Part shown: positions 1 to 7,894 of the stretch, piece after piece
Layout: every line of letters starts with the position of its first letter
Position numbering within the stretch: the stretch's first letter is position 1
NCBI GenBank assembly: GCA_005223375.1
Contig: RXOD01005575.1
Coordinates: 1 to 13,383, forward strand
Direction of reading: 5' to 3'
DNA: 13,383 bases
DNA from: Amoebophrya sp. AT5.2
Lineage: Eukaryota > Sar > Dinophyceae > Syndiniales > Amoebophryaceae
The notes under the pieces: model-generated
What the model saw: only the letters and a program-made list of their open reading frames with translations
The model's database searches: none
Told to the model about the DNA's origin: nothing
Program-made: the position numbers and the translations under genes

Positions 1-533
1 GGCTCCATATGTGTCCGCTTGAGGCCGTCGCTTCAACCCCGGGCGATCACTCTGCTGACGTTGCGAAGCAAGACCTACTTGCTTCAAATTCAGTGACAAA
101 CCCAGGCCGGAACTGTCGCAGCCGCAATCCCCCGGGTCAGGGGGAGATCCCGCTGACCGCCCGCCAGCTTCCTCCCGAGAACCTGCGTCGAAACCTTGAG
201 GCAAAGAGATCCGCACCCCAGCCAAGTGCTCGTCGTCCTGATAGAACGCCTCACATCGTCGCCACACGTCGCCGCTGAGGATCCGAACGGCTGCAAGTGA
301 TACGTAAAAAACTAAAACCACGCGGCTGCTAGTGAGTTGCTACTTGTTGGTCGTGGACGAGCTGGAGGCAAGGGAGGTCTTTCTGTTGCGGGTGGCGCGG
401 TCTTCCTGTTGCTTGTTGGCACTGGCAGTGGAGCTGGAGGCAGCGGATAGCTGCGGGAGGCAGGGGCAGCGGCCGCGTCATGGCTATGTTTGTCTAAGAG
501 AATGGCAGCGAGATAGATTATTTTCATCTTCAT
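1..533 (-). CDS. Partial secreted or membrane protein, N-terminal part, two exons
   Basis: Product unknown. I read exon 1 as 533..344 and exon 2 as 290..1, which runs off the window without a stop. The join is inferred: the acceptor at 291 follows a T-rich tract and ends cttgcag, and the only donor whose phase fits is gtagc at 343. Both sides are then in phase 1. The proposed intron is only 53 nt, shorter than the others here. The chosen ATG gives MKMKIIYLAAILL followed by small residues, which resembles a signal peptide or signal anchor. Residues 27-63 are Pro-rich. Exon 2 encodes a mixed, more globular-looking stretch with Trp, Cys and charged residues (VRILSGDVWRRCEAFYQDDE), open for 96 codons. 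A longer start at the in-frame ATG at 647 would add 38 residues. Transcription runs in the same direction as all neighbours. The minus strand and coding nature of exon 2 are moderately supported; function is not recognised. Confidence 0.45.
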
Positions 534-1220
534 GGGGAAAACAGAAGGACGTCGTCGGTCAGTCTCTGCGAGAACCACATCGGCACTCCAAATCCAAATC
601 CAATACAAATGACGGAAATATAAGAGAGTCTGACATCGGGAGAACATGGTCAGACCCGAACGTGCCTCCTGCGAGCGGGTCCATCGATCTGATGAACAGG
701 AAGCCTCAATCTCTCATCCTCATCCTCAACCGTGTATGGTAAAATTCGGCATGTGTTCGTGTTGGCGTTGGGTGTTGCAAAAATTCTCGCACTAGGCCTG
801 GGGGGCATGATGTGTTGCATGACTGAGCTCGTGATCGTCGCCGTAGAGTTATTTCTTTGGGTAAACTTAGCCTTAGGAAGTCGCTTCGTCCAGCAGAAAT
901 GTCCAACCATGTCACAACATGTAAGTAGTAAGTTGGAGAATTGATAAACCTGTAAGTATGCTTTGAAAGAAAATTGCGTTGCACAATGAATGTTGATGTG
1001 GCGGAGGTCGTTGGTACTTAGTTTAATTCGCGCACAGCGCATCACGAGCATGCTACTTTCAAAGAAAGGGGTGGGGGGCATTATAAGCGATACATTCATA
1101 GTGTAGCCAAAAATAAATCCTGGTGTAGTCAAACATCTTCTGGTGCGTGGGTAGCAAAACGAAAAGTCGAGCTCTACAACATGATGCTTTGGCTTTCGCT
1201 TTCATACTCACACATTAGTT
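534..1220. other. Intergenic stretch, 3' side of the long-exon gene
   Basis: About 690 bp between the stop of the 1,678-residue gene and the next possible start codon. It is more A+T-rich than the flanking coding DNA. Open frames exist on both strands, but none has domain-like content or convincing splice partners. Two GTAAGTA strings (about 931 and 952) look like donor sites on the plus strand but have no matching exons. An AATAAA string lies on the plus strand at 1112-1117 and has no plus-strand gene to serve. Part of the stretch near 534-647 could be coding if the left-hand gene uses its upstream ATG. Confidence 0.5.
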
Positions 1221-4200
1221 TCAGTAATTGTGAGAGTCGACTGGTGTGGGTGCCGCGAATAGCTGTTGGTGAACCCTTTGCACGGCTACGACGGTCGGTT
1301 GGTTACTCACCCATCTCGCCGGCGGCGCGAAGTTCAGCCCCACGGAGGGCACCTGCAGCACGGGTGGCTGGGCCTGCAGAAACGATCCCAGTTTCGGCTG
1401 CGGGAGGTTCTTGCTCGTTGAAAACAGACCGCTGGTGTATACTGATGGAAGTGCCTGCTGCTGGAGCATCGTCGTGGTGGAAGAGGATGACATCACAGGT
1501 GCCTGGACATTCACATTCTCGTGCGTTGCGCGGCCTACTTCTACTCCGGCAGCGTCGAGTAGATCATCTCCTGCTCCAACCGCCGCAACGTCACCACCCA
1601 CTTGCTCCCCCGCAACGGAAGCTGTTGCGGCCATGAATTGCTGCTCTGATTGTAGTTCTTGTACGACCGGCGTCAAGTCAACATATGCTTGCTCGTCTGC
1701 TCCCACCTCAACGGCCGTGGGCTTGGCAAGCAGTATACTGCCAGCAGTAGTTGCAGCTGCGAGTTGTGCAACATTCGCATTGGTCGTTTCTACTTCTTCT
1801 TCCGCGGGCACACTGCTGTGATGCTCGAGGGCATCTTCTTCGTCCTCGTCGAGCTCCTCGGGAAGATCGTCGACTTTCTTCATGTCCAACGTCGGGACTA
1901 CCTTGACAGCCTTCGCGTGGAAGTTCAACGAAGCGCTACCATTTCTGCGCACCACTCTACTGTTTGGGGAGGCCGTGGTGGGCTTCTCCTGTGGCGTCCC
2001 GGGAACAACCTGGTACTGCGGGGTCTGCTCGCGAGTTATCGTGACACCTGCAGCCTGAAGAGCGCTGTTCTCCTGCTCTCGATGATTTTCCACCCCACTG
2101 CTCAACATCTGGTCGCCCAGCACTCTCACTGGCCAAGTGATTTCCGATCCCGATGTTGGAGGTTTATTATTCTCATCTTCCTCGATGGACGTTCTTCTTC
2201 TTCCGTCCTCCAGCTTTTTTATCTGCTGATCTTCATCTGCATTAGTTGCGGGAACCTCGGCCACCGGGGCCGGGCACTGAAACCGGGACAGGGGGCTGCT
2301 TCTGTCCCCCTTTTCCGACAGCTCCGTGGCGGAGCGCCCAGCGGTGTCCGGGTCTAGCGGCTCCTGTGGGACCATGGGCTCGTCGAGGTAAACTGGCAGC
2401 ACGCCGCCTGAACCTGAAGCGGAAGAAGGTCTGAACCAGGAACCAGGAACTCCATTTTTCCCACCTGCCTTACGTCCCTGCTTCCGGAGCTTGTAGCGCT
2501 GCCCCCGTTGGTGGAGGTTCGCAGGAGCAGTTGCTCCCTTACGCCCACCAGCGCCATTTCGCTGCCCTTTGCTGTCCGCGGCACCGGCACGAGCACCGCC
2601 GCCGCGGATACTACTGCCCTTGCTGTTGCTTTTGCTCCCGTTTTTGGACAATGCCGCTGCAGGAGCAGAAGTCTTCACCTTCGCAGCTGATGCGGTCGTC
2701 GGTGCAGCAGCAGTTGTAGTTGGACCTCCCCTGCCGCGCGTCCGCTTGTTCCTCCGATCGAAGCGGGGTAGATTGAGCTGAGCAGAATCGACCGCAGGTG
2801 TCGTTCCACTTGTTTCGTCTCCAACGTGCTCGACCACGTTATGATCGTTGCTCGTCTTGCTTTCTTGGCGGTCATCGGGGTCCTCACCGCCGAGGAGGCC
2901 GCGGAGGTCCGGCGTGGCTTTTACGCGGTGTTCCGGCATGTCAAACAAACGCGAGCCCACCCGCATGTATTTCTGCATTTTCCAGCGCTTAAATTTGTCC
3001 ACACGCTCCGATGTCTCCTGCGAGGCCTCCCCGAGCCGTTGAGGAGAAATCGATGCCCCTTGCTGAGAATCTTCTTCCTTCTCCTTGTTCAACTGCTCCT
3101 TGCGCGTTCCTGCAACGCGGCCGCGGCGCCCGCCCCTTCGAGGCTGGTGGGAACCTCCAGGTCGTGAAGACGATTTCAACAAAGGCTGCTCGCTTTGTTC
3201 GTGCTCGTCCACAAAATTCAAATTGTCAAGATCGCCAGTTAGCTTTGCGGTTTTTGATTTTGTTTTGCCACCGTTCTTACCCTCCGAGCTCTCGTCTGCC
3301 CTGGAAGATGCGAAGCTAACGATCACGCCCGGCATGAGTGCTGCCGCCTGGGCGAAGAACCTGCCTTGCGTCATCCCGAGGTACGGTGCCTGCAGGGCTC
3401 CGGCTTGCAACGGGACACGGTTGCGCGCGAGCTGTGCCGCCGACGGACTCTTCGAGAGCCCAAGCTTTTCCCCACGGGCCCCCGGCACCGGCGTGCTGGA
3501 TCGTGCGCGTCTGTCCAGCTCGACAACTTCCATTTCGGCACCTTCGCGGCCGCCCACAGCAGATGATGAAGTTGCACCAGCTCCCGCGGGCTCCACGTCG
3601 ACGCAGGGGTAGACATTCGCCCACTTTGGGACGTACCTGAGCCACTTCTCCGGGTGGGCCATCAACGGGTGGTGCATGCCGGTTACTTCGACCTCAGCAT
3701 CTTTTTCCGAGTGCGGCGCAGAGTGATGCGGACGATGCCGCCTCTTGTGGTGCTGGTGCTGGTGTTGAGTACTAGAGTGAGAGTGAGCGTGGTGGCGGAG
3801 GTGCGAACTCTCAGCAGAGATATCTTCTTCTCCTTCTTCAGCGCGGCTAGCACCCGGAGAAGTTTTCGAGAGATGAAGCGGCGCATGAAGATCTCCTCCG
3901 ACCTGATCTACTCCTTGGCTTCCCCAAGTGAGCTGGGCGACTCCGAGGCCGTTTGCTGACAGGTGCTCCCTGACGGCCGGCGACAGAGACGTCGCGCTGC
4001 GGCAGCCAGCGGCAGGAGCCCCAACAGTACTGGCGCTCGCTCCGGCAAACACCGAGCCCGCACTGTGGCCGCACTTGGGAATATTCTGAAGCGCTCTTTG
4101 CTTTACCGATTGCAGCCGCTGCAGCATGCCTTCTTCATTCACGAGGTGCACGCTTGGACTTGCGTGCCCTGCAGCGTGAAGATGTTGGGAAGCGGAAACC

Positions 4201-6352
4201 TCCGCTGACGAGGAACCAGCTTCCACCAGAAGTGGACCGCCCTGCGCCCGCAGGTGCGCCTCGCGCTCCAAAAACTGGTCGAGCGCGGAGGCGGCCTCCC
4301 ACGGCCCCCCGTGCGGATAAATCTTGGCCGCGGGGAGCGGCACCATCGGCTTCCACGCTGGGAGTGCTGGAGCCGGCGCCGGTTCTTGCTGGTCCTCTTC
4401 ACCCGCGGCCCCGGTTGTGCCATCCTGCTCTTCGTTGGCTTTATGCACGTGGTCGATGCTGTTGTCGAGCTCGGGCCCTCCGTCCTCGTTTGCATCCCCA
4501 CCACGCTTTCTTCCACCAGGAGAGAGCCCCCCCCTGATTGTGGTCGGCGGGCGCGGGGTGATCTTCACGTACTGGTTGGCCCTGGTCCTCTCCACCAATT
4601 CTCGGCTGCGCGGCGTCAAAAAGCCTCCCTCCTCTAGCTCCGACGTGCGGTACCTGCCCTTCGGAATGTGCTCCGAAAATGAAGAGTTTGCGTTGTACGA
4701 CCCCAATTGCTGCTCAACCATGAGATCCATTTCCAGCGTCGCCGACCTACCGAACGCGGCTGAACGCTGTCGCCCGAGTCGCTGCGAGGCCATTCGTTGC
4801 GCGTGCCTCTCCTGCGAGCGAGCGCGCCGCTCTGCCGCCGCAGCCCTCTCCTCAGGCGTTATTTTCCACACACCGCGGGGGCCGGGGCCGCCCGTGCTGG
4901 AGGTTCCTTTTTTCCCTCCTTCCTTCGGCTGCGGCGCCAGAATCATCGACTCTGCAACGTCTTGCACCAAAGGTTGGTGTCCAGCTTCCGTTTCCTCGGC
5001 ACCATCATGTGCTGGGAAGAGAGAGCCGGACGGCACGACCACGGGCATCATAAGGGGAACGGTCGTCAGAGGCCGCTCCTTTTTTGTTTTCTCCGCTTTG
5101 ATCTGGAAGCTCGCATTCACAAAATCCACGAAGTTGTCGAAGGTCCGAAATCCCTCCACCGGCTCGATCAAATTCATCGGCTTGTTACCACCTGTTCCGC
5201 CAGCTCCGCCAATCATGTAGTGCGCCGTGCTCGTGAGAAAGGCTTCCAGGTCCTCGTGGTCTACTTGTTCACCAGAATTCGCCGCAGCGGTGGGCTCTTT
5301 AATACCTTTCTCCTCCTCCTTCAGCTTCGTCATCAGGCGGCGCAGGGACCTCGTCGGCGTTCGCCGCAGAAATTTCCGACCCCGCTCTTCCAGCAGCTGC
5401 TTCTCGCGCTGCTTGGCGCGCTGCCGGGCCACGTAACGCTCATACGCGGAATGGTTGCGCGCCGCGGCACCCCGCGGCGTCGCGCTCGCGGCCCCGTGCT
5501 TAATTTGGCTACTATTCCTGTGGGACTTAACGTTGCTCGAGCGTGCTGGCGGCTCCTGGGTGATGGTTGTGCCATCTCCATCTGCATCTTCTTGTTCTTC
5601 ATCTTGCAGAAGATCCTCTCGACGTCCACGCCCGTCTTGTGCGGAAGTTCGTCCCTGCTGGTTGTCGTCCTGGTCGTCAGCTACAGGTCCAGCTTCTGTT
5701 TCATCCCCCGGGGCAGCAGGCGCCGCGGTGACGTCTGATTGCGCATTCTCCATCTGTTCCTCCTTCTCCACAACAGCCGTGGACCGGTAAAAGTCCAGGT
5801 CGTCGTCGGCACCACCAGCTCCCAGTCCGAGTATTGCTTCCGCGTCCTCGCGCGCCGGCTGATCTTCCACGGGCAGCTCATGCTGCACTTCTTCCAGCTG
5901 CTTTGCCCGGTTATCGTCGAGCGTTCTCCGGGCCTCCACTGGCGAGAGCGTCATGCCCACCGCGATGAGCCGCGGCGGCGGAAGCAGCTCCTTCGGCGGG
6001 GGTGAGGGGGTAAAGTCATGGGCGGTCTGCTCGCCGCGCAGAGACGCTTTCGGGGAGAGCGTTTTTCTGAGGTCGAGCTTTTCGATCATGACCGGGGGTA
6101 GCAGCGAAAGCAAACCCACGTCGGCCTGCAGCAGCTTGTTCGGTGAAACACCTCCGCGTGCTCCTTCGCTCCGCGGGCTCATTTGAGGGCGGACGATCTC
6201 GAGGACGTTGCTCGCTTTGCTCGTCGTGCCTGAAAATAAAAGCAAGGGTACGATGGATGGCCATCACGATCGATCATCGGATGAACATGAAGACCAAGAC
6301 GATCTAGATCTTCGTATTTTCTACTCGTCGTAGTACAACTGCTCCTATCCAT
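1221..6352 (-). CDS. Giant low-complexity protein of unknown function (about 1,678 aa)
   Basis: A single frame stays open for about 5 kb (6229..1221), too long to be chance. Upstream of it sits a clear acceptor, cttttattttcag, ending at 6230. I infer a 28-nt first exon (6352..6325) encoding MDRSSCTTT plus a split Ser, joined across a 95-nt intron in phase 1. The fallback start is the ATG at 6182. I recognise no known domain. Most of the protein is disordered Ala/Gly/Ser/Pro/Glu. In frame numbering (residue 1 at 6245) there are basic helical stretches at 262-318 and 462-490 and acidic runs at 190-223 and 1461-1472. A His-rich patch covers 815-845. Aromatic islands lie at 355-385, 857-882, 944-978 and 1082-1118; these are the likeliest places for conserved binding motifs. 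Several SP/TP sites (for example at 23, 64, 79-81, 101) suggest phosphorylation. A cytoskeletal or scaffold role is possible but only a guess. Confidence 0.85.
3711..3803 (-). repeat. Histidine-rich coding patch
   Basis: Within the long exon this segment encodes a run with about 14 His in 31 residues, mixed with Ser, Gln, Arg and Lys (motifs HLRHHAHSH, HQHQHHKRRHRPHH). It reflects CAC/CAT/CAG-like codon runs. It could bind metal or act as a pH-sensitive linker; no catalytic motif is seen. Confidence 0.8.
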
Positions 6353-6398
6353 TGTCGGCTGCTTCAAAGACAAAGACAAGAGTTGAACAATCAAAATT

Positions 6399-7178
6399 CT
6401 ATGGATCTATACCTTCTGAGAGACCGGCAGCGGCGCCGGATGTGTCATGATCCGCGGTGCCTTGCTGAGCAACATCATGAACACCGCGGTGGTTCAGGTT
6501 CCGGCGCTCATGATGTTGCTCACGACGCAGGTGGTGCGGCACGGTCCTTTTCTCGGGCAGGAACATGATCGCGCGTCGAGCTGGCGGCGACTGCAACGAG
6601 ACCACCTCCGCTAATGTAGATGTTGCGGCGCCCTGAAGATCTCCCGATGAAGACCCTTCAACGATCACTGTGTCCTTCGACGCAGTGGCTGCCTTGGACA
6701 GCGTCAGCTGCATCTCTGCAGAGACCGTTCGCGTCTCTTTCATCTCCTGCTCCACAAGAGATAGGTTTCTGTTTGTAAAATTGGCTTCCAAAAACAAATT
6801 GAATCAAAAGCAAAACGAAAACCTGTGGGGTTCCCACACGACATAGATATGAATGTTACTGTTGCTTTGTGAGTAGCTACGTAGCAAAGACTTTGGCTCG
6901 AACTTGTTCAGTTATGAACCACCTGAGTGATGAACCTGATCTATCAGTGATGAGGGTGACGGTGATCCATCATGATTGAAAAAAAAATACGCAAGTACGT
7001 GTAGTACGACGAGTGGCGCTAGGACAGTGAAAATGGGAGCTCGCGTCATTCGATTTCGACGAGGACGGCATAATAAATTCGGACGGACTTCAACTAGGTG
7101 CGGGTCCTCATTGACGGAATGCAGACAGGCTTGCAACGAACGTTGCGAAAAGCTGGAGTTTCGGTCCGGAAAAATCAT
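6399..7178 (-). CDS. Possible type II membrane protein, two exons
   Basis: This is a tentative model. Exon 1 (7178..6923) and exon 2 (6784..6399) join in phase 1 across a 138-nt intron with a CAG|GTGG donor and a T-rich acceptor ending gaag. The product would be 213 residues. Residues 34-48 are Arg-rich and are followed by a hydrophobic segment at 49-67 (APIFTVLAPLVVLHVLAYFFF), the arrangement of a signal anchor with a cytosolic N-terminus. Just after it come two sequons, NFT and NLS, on the side that would be lumenal. Then follows a Glu/Lys/Gln segment that could form a short helix. Exon 2 favours G or C at third codon positions, especially in its first half, which supports coding. I recognise no family. 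A simpler alternative is a single-exon ORF from the ATG at 6743 to 6399 (114 aa). Either could also be non-coding. Confidence 0.3.
6466..6522. repeat. Perfect 15-bp inverted repeat with 27-bp loop
   Basis: TGAGCAACATCATGA at 6466-6480 is the exact reverse complement of the bases at 6508-6522. The loop contains the palindrome ACCGCGGT (6483-6490). Nearby, TCATGA occurs three times (6445, 6475, 6508) and CCGCGG twice (6452, 6484), so the block looks locally duplicated. It lies in the 3' part of the tentative membrane-protein gene and just upstream of the long-exon gene. Confidence 0.85.
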
Positions 7179-7189
7179 TTCTTTGTGGT

Positions 7190-7600
7190 TCAACGCAACG
7201 AGGAGAACGACCGACACACGATCATCTTCAGATGCACGAGGACGAGCAGCACGATTATATCTTTATCGAGGCACTCTACAAATCCAGGGCTCCGGCACCA
7301 GCAACAGCAAGACCCTGCTTTTGCGGCTGAAATTAAAAATAAAAATAAAAGGAAATAACACCCAACACTAACACAGTTCTCCAGCATGAAGTTGCAGCTA
7401 CCTGAGAATCGGTGGACAGTTCTTAGCTTCTTGCCTGGTGGATGCAGATTGTTGATGGCATTCACTCGTGTACTAAGTAATTTCCAACCTGCTGTCACCA
7501 CACTCACGACTACTGAGTTGGCAGGAGAGACAGAGAGGTCTTTTTTGGAGCAACGTTCGCTGACGACCGCGGCGCCCGTGGTGCGAGGAGTTTGTGCCAC
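7190..7600 (-). other. Splice-like exon pair, possibly the 5' leader of the gene below it
   Basis: On the minus strand a strong donor, TCTCAG|GTAGCTG (exon end 7402), is followed after 75 nt by a strong acceptor with a long T-rich tract, ttttaatttcag (exon start 7326). The frame across the join (phase 1) stays open to a TGA at 7190 and would end with a Cys-rich piece (SCCCWC) and a hydrophobic run. The 75-nt intron is a multiple of three and has no stop in that frame. No ATG opens the frame and the composition is not persuasive. I favour a 5' untranslated leader for the tentative gene at 7178-6399, but a separate small gene is possible. Confidence 0.3.
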
Positions 7601-7894
7601 TCAAGGATACAATGAAGCCGAAGATAATGGAAGCGAGCGCGTTTTTTCAATATTCTCATCTCTGCGTTTATTAGTGCATCCCCGCACAAGGGGATCTGTG
7701 TGCGTGCTTCCACACAAAAGAAAGACGGGCCGGTGACAAAACTTTCTCTTTTACATCCATGCAAAAACAAACTTAGGTCTTTGTCTTTCTAACATCTACT
7801 CCCCCTCCTCCACCTCATTCCGCTCGCCCAACGTTGTGTTTATTTTTCCATCACTCATTGTAGCCTTGAACTTGACGCACCAGCTGGTTTCTAG
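7601..7894. other. 3' region of the PEX14-PUB gene
   Basis: This stretch follows the TAG at 7895-7897. No supported gene lies in it. On the plus strand it contains a C+T-rich run near 7800-7830, which would be purine-rich in the transcript. Confidence 0.4.
7839..7844 (-). terminator. Candidate poly(A) signal AATAAA
   Basis: AATAAA on the minus strand, about 50 nt past the stop codon of the PEX14-PUB gene. The hexamer is common by chance, and some protist groups do not rely on it. Confidence 0.25.

Noticed and set aside
650..1132. Minus-strand ORF of about 160 codons downstream of the giant gene
   Set aside because: It opens with TTG, its composition is A+T-rich and unlike the neighbouring coding DNA, and no domain or clear splice structure is visible.
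4324..5738. Plus-strand ORFs of 298 and 313 codons
   Set aside because: They are antisense to the 5-kb minus-strand exon, overlap each other in different frames, and have Ser/Arg-rich composition typical of antisense reads of GC-rich coding DNA.
6824..6838. Short hairpin TGTGGG-GTT-CCCACA
   Set aside because: A six-base stem is common by chance and there is no T-run or gene end to make it a terminator; it falls in a candidate intron.
6920..6975. Possible C/D-box small RNA (two GTGATGA boxes on the plus strand)
   Set aside because: The only CTGA between them lies too close to the first box to leave a guide region, and there is no closing stem. It looks like simple GTGA-type repetition.
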